Below are positions 53,973-64,000 of a stretch of 64,000 bases of DNA, piece by piece (within the stretch, counting starts at the first letter, position 1; each line of letters starts with the position of its first letter). The stretch comes from Euborellia annulipes (lineage: Eukaryota; Arthropoda; Insecta; Dermaptera; Anisolabididae). The notes beneath the pieces are model-generated. The model did no database searches. It worked only from the letters and a program-made list of their open reading frames with translations, and was not told where the DNA came from. The DNA lies in NCBI GenBank assembly GCA_023213315.1, contig JAKCPI010015463.1, positions 23,293 to 87,292 of the forward strand. Reading direction: 5' to 3'. Made by a program: the position numbers and the translations under genes.

Positions 53973-54178
53973 TGCCCCCGGGCTTGGTGTTGTAGTTGGT
54001 AGCGTGCATATCTTCTATACCGAACGTCATTTGGATTCTAAATCGCTTAAATAGAAATGACCCCCAATAGATATTATCATATATATTTCTAATGGTTATT
54101 GTAAAGTAAGTTGCCGAAAAGACTGTGTGAATGTGTGTGTGAGTGTGAGTGTGAATGAGAAAAAAAAGTGTTCACTTG
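53973..54178 (+). repeat. SINE-A with an internal deletion
   Basis: Head CCCCCGGGCTTGGTGTTGTA, then TACCGAACGTC joins directly to ATTTGGATTCTAAATCGCTT. The B-box and the AGTCCGATG section are deleted. The tail with GTTGCCGAAAAGACTGTGTG and GTGTGAATGAGAAAAAA is intact. Confidence 0.75.
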
Positions 54179-54213
54179 CACTAAAAAAAGATTTATGTAT
54201 TATAAATATTGGT

Positions 54214-54715
54214 CGCTGAAATGAAGAGGAAAGCAGTTAGGCAGGAAGCATCTATTCTAGCTCCTTTTTTACAACACTTTTTTTTGTGTCATCTTCAGTT
54301 TTTAAATAGATAAGCGATAATAACTCATCATATTTTCATTTTGTAAAAAAACATTCACACTTTTTTCTCATTCACACTCACATTCACACACACATTCATA
54401 CAGTCTTTTCGGCAACTTAGGCCATATAAGACTTTGACGATAACCGTTGTAGAGAATATATCTATTGTGGGGTCAGGCATTTCTATTTTCTCATCATATT
54501 TTCAAATATATTTGCATTGTTGTTATTTGCATAGGCTATTTTATATGACTGGCTTATAGACAGACGTATTAATAACTCTATTATTTAAAAAACTAAAGAT
54601 GACACAATAAAATTAGCAGAAATGTTTTGTAATAAAAGAGCTTGATTTAACAATACCTGACTGCTTTCCTCTTCATTTCAGCGAATGAGTACCACACAAC
54701 TGTTTTCTTCATTAA
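54214..54715. mobile_element. HHL-type element with 29-bp inverted ends and direct flanks
   Basis: CGCTGAAATGAAGAGGAAAG at the left is complemented near 54656-54684. Inside, ACTGAAGATGACAC (minus strand, about 54285) and CTAAAGATGACAC (about 54592) are core-like. The 15-bp direct repeat ATTATAAATATTGGT occurs at about 54199-54213 and 54716-54730 and looks like a target-site duplication, of the size typical of retroelements. A minus-strand SINE-A tail is nested at 54345-54490. Confidence 0.55.
54345..54490 (-). repeat. SINE-A tail, minus strand, nested
   Basis: TTTTTTCTCATTCACACTCA, CAGTCTTTTCGGCAACTTAG, GCCATATAAGACTTTGACGA and GGGGTCAGGCATTTCTATTT. Confidence 0.75.
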
Positions 54716-54739
54716 TTATAAATATTGGTTTGGTTGACT

Positions 54740-54979
54740 AAGCTCAGGACTCCATCAGGCACTTGTGTCGCCTACTGTTCATTAGGACGAATTAGAGACA
54801 AAATGTTTAGAAGGAATTGCCTAATGAAAGATGTACTGGAAGGAATGGTAGAAGGACAGTGTAAGAAAGGGAGAAGAAGGAAAAAAATGATCGACGAATT
54901 GAAGGAGGAAGATGGATACGAAGGGATAAAAAGATTAGCTCAGGAAAGGGATGAATGGAGAAGGAAGAATCGCCACTAA
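54740..54979 (+). pseudogene. Non-LTR retrotransposon ORF2 C-terminal relic
   Basis: About 80 codons, open from an upstream in-frame ATG at 54725 to TAA at 54977-54979. The protein contains DKMFRRNCLMKDVLEGMVEG, then QCKKGRRRKKMIDELKEED, then a stretch ending IKRLAQERDEWRRKNRH. The pattern of a charged GRxR linker, a short conserved helix and a final LAQxRxxWR is typical of the extreme C-terminus of RTE/Jockey/CR1-like reverse-transcriptase polyproteins. The endonuclease and RT domains are absent. It begins right after the flank of the HHL element and is a dead fragment. Confidence 0.7.
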
Positions 54980-56735
54980 AGGACCTGCGAAAAAAGCAGA
55001 AAACTGATGATGAGAGACAAAAATGCCGATAATTTAGAATATATAAAAGCGATTTCCAGGAATATTCGAAAACGATATAGCCGCATTTTTGAGGAGTGAT
55101 GTGAGCATAATCCGACAGGGCACTTTTAGGAAACAATATCCTCTGAAGAACAGGGTGATGTAGAAAGTTTAATCATTTTAATATTTGATGAAATAAATGT
55201 CATCTCTCAAGCGAGTATATTGAAGCTTCTACTCTTATAATCTTTCTTCAGTATTAGTGACAGCTCTCTTTTCAATTATTCCTGTTCAAGGTGCTTATTT
55301 ATTGTTTTATCATTTAATAATCCTAATAATATTAAGGTTCTAAGAATTCATTAATGAGATTCATCCTTTATTGGCCTTCGCATCTGTTTATTCATTATGG
55401 ATGTTGTTTTTGCAAGAATAATTTTAATACTCTCTTTGATGCCCAAAGCATTTTCTTTAATTTTGAAAATCAGTATTTTTTTTTTTTTTTTTTATCTATG
55501 ACCATAACATTTAAACCAATTACAATGACGCTCCCCTGGATTTTCTTATCCAATATCTCCGAGCCTTAAGATATTTGAAATAAGAAATTTATACTATACA
55601 AATTCACACTAAATTCTTACAAAATTTATTTATCTCGTAACTTTCGTGGAATAATGCGTCCACTAATGAAATCCAGGCCTCTTGATCTCACTCAAAAGTT
55701 GATATTTATTAATAATAAACCAATAATCCTAATAATTAATTGTGACATGATAGAGATTAATTTAACTGTTTTATTTTTTCAGAGATTTTTTTTTTTATTA
55801 ACATTAAAAATCAATTATCAGCCTCAACAGGCAGCCTTTATAATCGCTCTGACATTTATATATTAATAACTCAAAAAATATACATTTTAATCAAATAAAT
55901 ATTTTTTTTCTGAATAAATAAATATAAGTTAAGATTTTATGTATGTTAATTATTTTTAGTCTCAAATCATTTTACATAATCTTTGTTTATCAAATTGTAT
56001 GTAGATACTTAAATAAGCTAATCTTTATCAGAAGTGTTTTTAGAATCAAATGTGCTTATATATATATAAAAACGCCCTAAAAACTAATTAAAATGCAAAT
56101 TTCAAAATGCTGTTATATTATCCTAGTGACTTGACAGTCGTGCTATAAATTATTTTGCAACATGTTTTAATTACTAATGTCGAGTACATTCTTAATTATT
56201 CGCTTCTGTGTATGATATTTTATGAAAAGATAAATGCTTTCAAATCTGTCACACGTTAACAAGTGAAACATTATTTCATTATTGAATCCTCAAAATGATA
56301 AAAAAAAGGGTTAATCTAACAAAATTGAAACGTTATTGAGCGTGAATTAAAAAAAAAAAAAAAAATATATATCAAAGGAATTTTAAATAACATAATATGG
56401 AATTTATCATCAATCAAATTTTATTAGACTTTTATAACCTATTTTATATATATTAAACATTTAAATAAATTTAAATAAATATTTCTTTCTAAAGCCACTA
56501 ATTAAGTATTAAAATTTTTTTTTATGAGCTATTTACGTTGAGAGATTAATTTTTTGAGATTTGATTAAAAAGAAATTAACATTTATTGAAAGTAAATTAA
56601 TACGCCCTTATTATACAAAGTAATATTATTGCTGCCACATTGATTGCTCTATTTTTTTTGTGCTGAGGAAAAACTTTGGTTTGGGAACCACTGTTAAAAA
56701 AAAAATGGGATCGGGATGTGTTTGCTTATTCCAAT
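54980..56735. other. AT-rich stretch with a solo hAT end
   Basis: Nothing coding. GGTTTGGGAACCACTG at 56678-56693 is the right end of a CAGTGGTTCCCAAACC hAT element whose left end I do not see. Confidence 0.5.
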
Positions 56736-57108
56736 TCCAAAAAATTTGGTGTGACTGATGGTATAGCATACAACTTTCTCTTACTTTCAATAAGGTAAGA
56801 GAAAGTTGTGTACTGTGCTCACACCAGATTTTTTTGTGTCGAGATATATTTGCACCTAAGTTCCAAATTGGACCATGCGTTTCATACATAGATGGCACTG
56901 AGCTACGAATGCGTCCACATCAGTAAAGTCTACTTCAAACAATTTTCACAAAAAATTTCACAGATTACTTTTTCAACAGCATGTAAAAAATAGTTGATTT
57001 ATGGATTTTAATCAAAATCGTTTAAGCCAATTTTGAGAAAATCGCAAAAAACTGACTAGTAGTTTTGGCCAATTTTCAAAACGTGTATATCCATCAAAAT
57101 CTCGACAT
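56736..57108 (-). repeat. HER copy 15 (second subfamily), left end missing
   Basis: Right hairpin 56738-56832 (AATTTGGTGTGACTGATGGT ... CTCACACCAGATTTTTTTG), CACTGAGCTACGAATGCGTC block, degraded palindrome ACTGACTAGTAGTTTTGGCC and CAAAACGTGTATATCCATCA. Confidence 0.8.
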
Positions 57109-57379
57109 TATTAGTTTCCTTTTAATAAAAATGATATCTATTCAATCTCCATGAATTACCAAATTAGTCATTAAGTTGGAATTTTTAATCTTTGGCTTAT
57201 AGGCTATGAATGTTTCGAGCACTCTTATAAATTTTGTTTTAAAATATAGACTATAGTGAAATTTTTTGATCGCCAATTCCATGTTGGCGTCATAAAATGA
57301 TGATAGGGAAATCAGCGCCGGTAAATAAACATCATTAGTGGTGTATAATCTTTGTCCATCATTTAAGAAAGCATCAATG

Positions 57380-57460
57380 AACAGTAGATAGGAAAGGAGA
57401 ATGCAGCCAGGTAATAAGTCTCCAAGAAATTAAACTCTTTTTTCGGGAAACCTCTTCGGT
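57380..57460 (+). repeat. HHL outer-arm fragment
   Basis: GATAGGAAAGGAGAATGCAG then CCAGGTAATAAGTCTCCAAG is a diverged copy of the arm at 34457-34500. Confidence 0.5.
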
Positions 57461-58373
57461 TTTTAAGAGATAACAACCTTCTCTCTCCAATTTTTGGGGG
57501 TTATCACCAAAAATAGAAAAGTTTTGGAGTAATGGGGGGTTTTTTTTATCTTTTTTATTATATATTATTATTTTTTTCTAAAATATAATATTCAATTCTT
57601 TTCTCTTATATATACAGAGCGCCTAGATAGAGATACAAATTTTTTTTTAATTAATTTAAAATTTAAAATATTTTTTTTTATTAAAAAAACCCTTTTAAAT
57701 TTTCCAAGAGGAAATAAATTTTTTTTTTTTGTTTAAAAATTTAAAAATTTTTAAAATTTTCCCCTATATTTTCTATTATTTTATGACTTAAAAAAAAAAT
57801 ATAAAATTTTTTTTATTTAAAAATTTTTTTTTTTTGGAGAAATTTTTTTGTGGGGTCTCTATTATAGAGATATTGGGAAGATAGTTTGGGTATAAGGAGA
57901 AGGGGGCCCCCGACAAAAGATTTTCCCCCAACCCAAAAACAAAAACAAACATTGTGCCCCCTTTCTTTGTTTCGCCCCCACACCCAAAAAAAAAAAAAAT
58001 TTTTTTTTTTTAAAAAAAATTATTATTATTTTACTTTTTTTTTTTTGAATTTTTTCGGGCTTCGGAAAATTTTTTTCCCCCCCTTTTTAATCATTTTTTT
58101 TTTTTTTTATAAAAATTATTTTTCTTTTCCTTTTCCCTTTTTCCCTATTATTTGGACTTTTTTTTTTCTTCGCTCTTTTTTCCCTTTTTTTCTTCCTCTG
58201 CTTCCGGCCGGCCGGGGGGGCGGGCCGCTTTTTGCCGGAACCCGGACCACGGCCCCCAACCTGGTTCCTGGCCCCAGGTGGCCGAAAACCGCAACCCAAA
58301 CCGAAAATCGGCTCTGAATCAAATAAGAACAAAAAAAAAAAAAAAAAAAATAAAAAATAAAAAAAAAAAAAAA

Positions 58374-58419
<46 letters not shown>

Positions 58420-58430
58420 AAAATAGTTAT
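57461..58430. other. Homopolymer-inflated tract, probable assembly error
   Basis: Long T, A, C and G runs fill about 1 kb. At 58195-58325 the sequence is recognisably the ACCGAAACCGAAA hAT family (GGTGGCCGAAAACCGCAACC, ACCGAAAATCGG) but with duplicated bases in nearly every run, as in uncorrected reads. Frames of up to 143 codons here are artefacts. It ends in about 90 bases of almost pure A. Confidence 0.65.
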
Positions 58431-59093
58431 CTCTATAGGTTTATTCAAATTCAATAAAAAGATTCATTATAGCTTAAACAACACAATTTTCTATTAGTCA
58501 GAGCTAATGACATTATCAACATCTTCTAGGAACCTTCTAGGAAATGTGAATTGGCTAATTAAACTAATTGCATATGAGTTTAATTGATATTAAAATGTTT
58601 ACTTAGTCTACCAAAATTTATTCATAAATTATTTGGAAACCTATCTAACCAAATCTCTAAGCTGATGAACAAAAGCATATCATTATCAAGTCACTTGCTT
58701 TATGATGTAGGGAAAAAAAATTTATTTTATTTATTGCTTACTATAAAATTTAACTTGGAATCCGGAAAAAGAAAATGATCGATCGATTAAAAAAATTGAA
58801 TTAATTAATTAATGGTTCCATTAAATTTGTATAATAAAAATTGTTTTTTTTTTTTTTTTTTTTTTAAGACTTCGTTCATTTTAATCAAAAATCTGATCAT
58901 TTATTTTTAATAGAAGATTGAATAGATAAATCATAAAAATCGATTCAAATTACTCTGATTTGATTGATTCACCTTTCAAAGGAGGAATTTAATTTACTTT
59001 TTTTTTGGCAAAAAAAAAAAATCAATCATAAAAATATTAATTAGAAAAAAAAGTAAACCACAAAGAAAAAAAAGCTTGTTATGACAAAAATCC
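58431..59093. other. AT-rich stretch
   Basis: Nothing recognised. Confidence 0.5.
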
Positions 59094-59325
59094 AAGGATG
59101 AGGGGTCGACGGACCTCACTTTTTCCCTCCAACCCTACCAAGCGTTTTTGCGTCCGGAAGAAATAGGACAGGCCGGTTCATTGCACGGTCTGACGCCTGT
59201 TGAAAAGAGAAAGGGAGAGACAGACATACAAAGAACTGAAGGACTTCCTGTCCCAGTCTGTCCCAGCTCGGGCAGCTCGTGGTCGCCATCCACGTGCCCA
59301 CAAGATGTGGGCCCCTGAGCAATAA
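59094..59325 (+). repeat. Repeat C, longest copy
   Basis: GAGGGGTCGACGGACCTCAC, TTGCGTCCGGAAGAAATAGG, GCACGGTCTGACGCCTGTTG, CCCAGCTCGGGCAGCTCGTG and GATGTGGGCCCCTGAGCA. A small internal duplication (TGTCCCAG twice) distinguishes it from 29905-30092. Confidence 0.75.
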
Positions 59326-59397
59326 ATTGGTATTCAATATAATTTAGAAAAATTTTCTTCAGATGGAATTGAAAGCGAACCTCTGGACCCTCCTTAG

Positions 59398-59690
59398 TAA
59401 GGCTGCGCAAAATAATCGATTAATCTATTATTTCTTTTAAAAAAATCGATTATTAAAAATAATAATAAATTAATCGATTATTTCGATTATTTTTCATTAA
59501 ATAAAAGAGGGGGAAAATGGGAATTTTACAAAAAAAAGGTCAAATGATTTTAGCGAAAGGGAAAATGGAAATTTTATCTGAGAAAAAAAATAGATATAAT
59601 CAATTATTTTTTTCCATAATCGAAATAATCGATTATTTTTCATAATCGATAATTTTTTGTCCATAATTGAAACCCCTTTGCACAAGAGCT
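59398..59690. mobile_element. hAT-type MITE (AATAATCGATTATT family), decayed
   Basis: Left end TAAGGCTGCGCAAAATAATC resembles the right end of 40612-40918 in complement; right end near CCCTTTGCACAAG. No duplication readable. Confidence 0.6.
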
Positions 59691-59711
59691 CTAAATATAA
59701 TTTTCACATGT

Positions 59712-59796
59712 ATGAAGTGCAAGAGTAAAGTGTACTTCAAACAATTTTGAGGGCAAAATGAGAATATACATTTTAAAGAGTATAAAAAATAATTGA
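59712..59796 (-). repeat. HER fragment
   Basis: GAAGTGCAAGAGTAAAGTGT, GGGCAAAATGAGAATATACA then TTTTAAAGAG match the HER right-centre. It is cut by the hAT element that follows. Confidence 0.75.
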
Positions 59797-60069
59797 CAGT
59801 GGCGTAGTGAGCTTAACTCGCGTCCGGGGGACAATACCTTTTTAGCGCCCCCCCCCCATTCGAAAACCATATAATATTATATGTAAAATATACATAATTA
59901 TTATATTACACTAGCACTAAATTTAAAATATATTTTCCAGAAATCAATTATAATAAAAATAAAAATTATCCAGCAATTTTTTGTTTTGCGGAAAATTTGG
60001 CGCCCATTTGTGAATAGTACCCGGGGCATAATGACCCCCTTGCCCCCTCCCCTCTCGCTACGCCCCTAG
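59797..60069. mobile_element. hAT-type MITE (CAGTGGCGTAG family)
   Basis: Starts CAGTGGCGTAGTGAGC and ends GCTACGCCCCTAG, with G- and C-run subterminal tracts. The flanking 8-mers do not match, so the boundary or an end is altered. Confidence 0.6.
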
Positions 60070-61185
60070 CTGCTACTATCTATCTATTAAACACAACACA
60101 AGGCATGTGATACATCGGGATACCTTTCTGGATAAATTTTCACGTAGAATAAGAATTTGCATACGAAATTTTAATACCTCTATTAGTTTTCGATTAATTG
60201 ATACATATTCTAAAAATATAAGATTTTTAATTTAACCACTTCTTAAACATATGACACGGGGAAAATATGGGGGATTTGATGAGGATTAAGAATCTACTTT
60301 TGTTATTTTTGTATCTCAATTATTTTTCGAGTTATACTCAAAAAACGATACAAAATTTGAGAAGGCTTAATATCATTAAACATAAAAGGTAGAAGATATT
60401 TAAGATATCGAATAAATTTTGTATTTAATGCAGATAACGAATCAATAGACACCAATTTTATATCTTTTTTAGTTTTTAGCAAATTTACGAAAATTCAAGC
60501 AAACATAGATGTGACTCTCTCTTATTAAATAGAGCAAACTAGTAATTGACATAAATGTGTAAGATTCAGGATTTAGTGCTGATTTTAATGCACTATTCAC
60601 TCTTTATATATATTGAATAGTTTTTTTATTATTTTGAAAAGAAAAAAATTCATCTGTCAAAATTAATTAAAATCGATTTTTTATTATTTTTAGGACATTC
60701 CTTGGCCGAAAATGGATTGTTTTAGTTAGAATATTTTATATTTCAATTTATTCAATCGATATCAAGCCCTAAATGTGTTTATTTAATTAAAAAAAAATAA
60801 ATTAAAAAATATTGGAGTTGACATTCGAAGTCGTGAGTGTCATCAACAAACCCTCATTTTATGTGGGCGTAGCTAAATAGAAAAATTCCTATGGCTTTAT
60901 AATTGATTCAAGAGACCAGTTTTGCATTTTGCCTCAAATCCTTGAATAAATAAGAGAGATTTAGCGATTTTTTGAAAAGCGATCTCGCGCGCGACGAAAG
61001 GCTTAGATAAGAGTTACGCGAGTCTCCCTGGCTGGTCCCTGGGCGCCGATCGAATTGGAAAAAAAAATTGATGCTCTTCCATTAGTTGAAATAATTGTCA
61101 AATTGATTGATTTCATCTGTTTATACTCAAATTTTATAAAATTTAATTCTAAATAAAAATGTTGCTAAATTAAGGGATCTTAGAA
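60070..61185. other. Mostly AT-rich; small GC-rich patch
   Basis: 60985-61055 is GC-rich with several CpGs (TCTCGCGCGCGACGAAAGG, GGGCGCCGATCGAATTGG) and not repeat-like. No gene identified. Confidence 0.35.
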
Positions 61186-61786
61186 ATTTTTACTTTCCCT
61201 TACCTCTATATACATGTACTTTTTCAGTTTTTTTCGATTTTCTCGATATTCGCTCAATCGATTTTGATTAAAATTCAAAAATCATTTATTTTTTAAATGC
61301 TCTTTAAAATGTATATTTTCATTTTGCCCTCAGAATTGTTTGAAGCAGACTTTACTCTTGTACTTCATTGGAAAGATAGAAGAAATGGTCGCCATGGTAA
61401 CAAAACATAAATATTTTTCCATACTTATAAATTTTACACTAGCGTGCTAACCTCGTATACCAAACGTCGCGGGTTCGGACCCCAGGCAGTCCGATGATTT
61501 TATTTAAGCCATTTGGATACCAAATGGCTTAAATAGAAAAGCCTGGACCCCAAATAAATATATATTATTAAATAACGGTTATCGTAAAAGTCTTAAAGGT
61601 TGCCTAAGTTGCCTAAAAGACTGTGTGAATGAGTGTGTGAATATGCGAGTGAATGAGAAAAAAGCGTGAGTGTTTAAAAAAAAAAAAAAAAAAATTTACA
61701 TCTTGAAAATCGAATGTGCCGTACTGTCGGAAACTAAATACATGTCGACAAAAAAAAATCTACTAGGCTTGTCACACCAGATTTTG
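61186..61786 (+). repeat. HER copy 17, interrupted by SINE-A
   Basis: Left TTTTACTTTCCCTTACC joined directly to the TGTACTTTTTCAG region, so about 230 bp of the left half are deleted. GTCGCCATGGTAAC at 61388-61401, the SINE at 61440-61694, then CGTACTGTCGGAAACTAAAT and a reduced right hairpin. Confidence 0.8.
61440..61694 (+). repeat. SINE-A inserted in HER
   Basis: Begins part-way through the head (TAGCGTGCTAACCTCGTATA) and runs to an A18 tail. TTTACA on both sides (61433-61438 and 61695-61700) may be the target duplication. Shows SINE-A was active after this HER was in place. Confidence 0.8.
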
Positions 61787-61974
61787 TATACATGTTGTTG
61801 GTTGTTTATAAACAACGAGCTAGTAAAATAAAATTAACAAGTCTCAAAAATTGAAAGCTGAATTTTACGTATAAATAGGACATAAAATTTCATCCAATTC
61901 TGATATGATATGAAATTTTTTTTTTTTTTTTTTTTTCCTTTGAGAAAAATTGACTCTGCATGGACCCTGCCCAG

Positions 61975-62645
61975 ACAGCCTGAATATTGCAGTAATATTG
62001 CAGCAATTTTGCCAACCTTGCACAATATTGACAATATTGGAGCAACATTGCTGTAATTTCGCTGCGCAATATTGAAGAAATACTTGTAAGAAATATTGCA
62101 GCAATATTGCTGTGGCAACATTGAAGTGTGAATATTGCGACAATACGTGATGGCAACATTGAATAGTGAATATTGCAGCAATATTTAGTAGATCAATATT
62201 GCTGTTGCAATATTGAAGTGTGAATATTGTTGCAATATTGCATCAATATTGCTGCTGCAATATTGAATACTGAATATTTCAGCAATATTGCAGTGGCAAT
62301 ATTGAAGCAGGGAATATTGCCGCAATATTCCTGAAATATTACAGTGGCAACATTGAAGGTGAATATTGAAGCAATATTGCAGCACAATGTTGCAATGGCA
62401 ACATTGAAGTATGAATATTTCAACAATATTGCAGTGGCAATATTGAAGTGTAAATATTGCAGCAATATTCCTGAAATATTACAGTGGCAACATTGAAGAG
62501 TGAATATTGAAGCAATATTGCAGCACAATGTTGCAATGGCAACATTGAAGCGCGAATATTGCAGCAAATATTTGTGGTGGTCAATATTGAAGTGTGAATA
62601 TTGCAGCAATATTGAAGTGGCAACATTGAATAGTGAATATAGGTT
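61975..62645. repeat. Minisatellite built on GCAATATTGC
   Basis: About 13 units of 39-54 bp. Each opens GAATATTGCAGCAATATTGC or a variant and closes GTGGCAACATTGAAGTGT. A two-unit block recurs at 62323-62410 and 62467-62553, a higher-order period near 144 bp. GCAATATTGC is a perfect palindrome. Long minus-strand frames arise because the units lack stops and are not evidence of coding. Confidence 0.9.
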
Positions 62646-62696
62646 AAAATTATCATATCAACTTTATAATATTCATATTAATTAAATTAATTAATG

Positions 62697-62980
62697 CCCC
62701 TGGGTGTGGGATAGTAGGTAGCGTGCCTACCTCTTATGTACCAAACGTCGCGGGTTCGGGACCCAGGCAGTCCGATGATTTTATTTAAGCCATTGCATAC
62801 CAGATGGCTTAAATAGAAATGCCTGAACCCTCAATATATATACATTAATTACAACGCTTATCATCTGTTTAAATGGCCTGAGTTGCCGAAAAGACTGTGT
62901 GAATGTGTGTGTGAGTGTGAGTGCGAATGAGAAAAAGTGTGAATGTTTTTTTTTTAAATAAAAAAAAAAAAAAAAAAAAA
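62697..62980 (+). repeat. SINE-A, full length with target duplication
   Basis: Head CCCCTGGGTGTGGGATAGTA, box B region CGGGTTCGGGACCCAGGCAG, tail to an A-rich end. Direct repeat TTAATTAATG at 62687-62696 and 62981-62990. Confidence 0.85.
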
Positions 62981-63067
62981 TTAATTAATGCCCGTGATGA
63001 CCCGTGGCTCAGAGAGAAGACACTAGCTTCTTGAGCCTGGGGTCCAGGATTCGCTTTCCGTCCCCAG

Positions 63068-63308
63068 CAAGGGCGGTCCCAGAGGGGGTCAGGGGTCGTG
63101 ATTCTTCAAAATCTTTTTTTTTTTTTTAACACACACTTTTTTCCCACTCACTCTCCCATTCACACAATCTTTTCGTAACTTAGGCCATTTCATCTAAACG
63201 ATACTTATATTTGATTAATATATATTTATTGGGGTCCAGCCCACTATTTATATATTAAAAAAAAAAAACAGTGACCTCCTCCAAAATGTAAGGCTAGGAC
63301 TGCGCTTG
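63068..63308. mobile_element. hAT-type MITE inside SINE-B
   Basis: Ends CAAGGGCGGTCC and GGACTGCGCTTG, with a perfect 8-bp duplication GTCCCCAG (63060-63067 and 63309-63316). Carries a nested minus-strand SINE-A piece. Confidence 0.85.
63112..63243 (-). repeat. SINE-A tail inside the MITE
   Basis: T run, TTTTTTCCCACTCACTCTCC, CAATCTTTTCGTAACTTAGG, CATTTCATCTAAACGATACT and TGGGGTCCAG, the SINE-A tail in reverse. Confidence 0.7.
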
Positions 63309-63589
63309 GTCCCCAGGCGAGAAAAATTATTTCATTTGGAATTGACTGCAAATAATTTGAAATAAATAGGATGGGGTCTAAATCGCCTTGGATACCGAAA
63401 AGAAAAAAAATTAAAAAATTAAAAAAAAAAAAAAAAAATTAATTTTATTTATTAAAATTATTATTTTTTTACAATTGAAGTGGGACTTTTTGTTTAAAAA
63501 AATTTAATAGTACTACATACTTTAAATTGAAGCAAGTGGCTTAAAAAGGGGAAATTTCATATAGCTAAACGTCCGAGGCAAGGGGGAGT

Positions 63590-64000
63590 CGAATATTGGA
63601 ATCAAGACATTGGAAATATTGAAATGCAAAAAACTCGTGTTCAAATCCCTCTATGAACAAGTTTTTTTTTTTTTTTTACTCCTGCAATATTGCCACACTC
63701 CATGCAATATTGCCATTAATATTCCATGCAATATTGCCACAATATTCCATGCAATATTTCCACAATATTCCATGCAATATTGCCGGAATATTCCCGTAAT
63801 ATTGCTGCAATACTTGCAATATTTTTTGTAATATTGCAACAATACTCCATTCAGTATTGCCACAATATTCCTGCAAGTTACAAAGAGGCGGACATAGGAA
63901 TATTGCAACAATGTTGCTGTATTGTTCCTGCAATATTCCCTGCAAGGTTAAATATTGCAATGTAAGATTCCTGCAATATTAATGCAAGATTCCAGGCTGT
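63590..64000. repeat. Second GCAATATTGC tandem array, running off the window
   Basis: Units of about 23 bp, best seen at 63700-63790 (CCATGCAATATTGCCACAAT then ATT). It becomes irregular after 63790 with an AAGAGGCGGACATAGG interruption near 63883. Same 10-mer seed as 61975-62645 but a different unit. Confidence 0.85.

Larger units (their letters stand above)
62991..63420 (+). repeat. SINE-B split by a hAT MITE
   Basis: Head GACCCGTGGCTCAGAGAGAA, GACACTAGCTTCTTGAGCC, B-box region, then the interruption 63068-63308. It resumes at CCCCAGGCGAGAAAAATTAT, GATGGGGTCTAAATCGCC, GATACCGAAAAG and an A-rich tail. Confidence 0.8.

Noticed and set aside
57886..58454. Frames of 101-143 codons rich in Phe, Lys or Pro
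   Set aside because: They arise from homopolymer runs in a tract that looks like poor assembly.
61975..62645. A CRISPR array
   Set aside because: Units are contiguous and variable in length with no unique spacers, and the genome is animal.
61834..62656. Several overlapping frames with repeated QYCCNIAA- and HFNVAT-like blocks, as a repeat protein
   Set aside because: All frames of a minisatellite without stop codons do this. There is no start context, splice signal or single preferred frame.

Overview
The window looks like about 64 kb of gene-poor, very AT-rich nuclear DNA from an animal. tRNA-derived SINEs, many hAT-type MITEs, a mariner relic, a non-LTR reverse-transcriptase relic and microsatellites rule out a prokaryote. 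One SINE ends in a short (CCTAA)n tract, the complement of the arthropod telomere repeat TTAGG. That, with the composition, makes an arthropod (perhaps a crustacean) my best guess, but only a guess. I find no intact protein-coding gene. The longest open frames lie in low-complexity tracts or inside repeats. The coding traces I can support are a mariner transposase C-terminus, a non-LTR retrotransposon C-terminus, a broken PHD-like zinc-finger fragment and one short unidentified frame.

Most of the recognisable sequence is interspersed repeat. I use these working names. HER is a hairpin-ended repeat of about 640-680 bp with a short hairpin at its left end, a near-perfect ~90-nt hairpin at its right end, the palindrome AAAGTACTAGTACTTT in the middle and, in one subfamily, an X-box-like palindrome GTTGCCATGGCAAC; more than fifteen copies or pieces are present. 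SINE-A and SINE-B are tRNA-derived SINEs with tails (about ten pieces each). SINE-D is a further single SINE with a 12-bp target duplication. HHL marks loci with a hammerhead-ribozyme-like core, CTGANGA + short hairpin + GAAACGTC, often inside long inverted repeats. Repeat C, Repeat E and Repeat T are unclassified families. hAT-type MITEs are recognised by 8-bp target duplications.

Layout: 0-6 kb has a SINE-A end, HER pieces, a tandemly duplicated exon-like block on the minus strand (3.3 and 4.3 kb) and a hAT MITE inside a HER. 7-9.7 kb is a mosaic of nested SINE-B, hAT, HHL foldback, Repeat C/E and SINE-D. 10-19 kb has HERs, MITEs, a PHD-like remnant, a hAT element, the best hammerhead-like motif (15.3 kb) and an internally deleted mariner (17.0-17.5 kb). 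22 kb has tandem hairpin units. 25.8-28.9 kb is a 3.1-kb inverted duplication whose inner edges are HER ends. 31-32 kb is a GC-richer island. 33-46 kb alternates HERs, HHL foldbacks, SINE-Bs and hAT elements. 48-57 kb has a pair of CRE palindromes, HERs, Repeat T and an HHL foldback beside the non-LTR relic. 57.5-58.4 kb looks like poor-quality assembly. 61.9-64 kb holds two tandem arrays built on the palindrome GCAATATTGC.

There is no operon or pathway here. The biological interest lies in structured repeats: the hammerhead-like motifs with compensating stems, and the HER family that spreads hairpins and transcription-factor-like palindromes. All calls were made by eye; coordinates of diverged repeats are approximate by a few to tens of bases.
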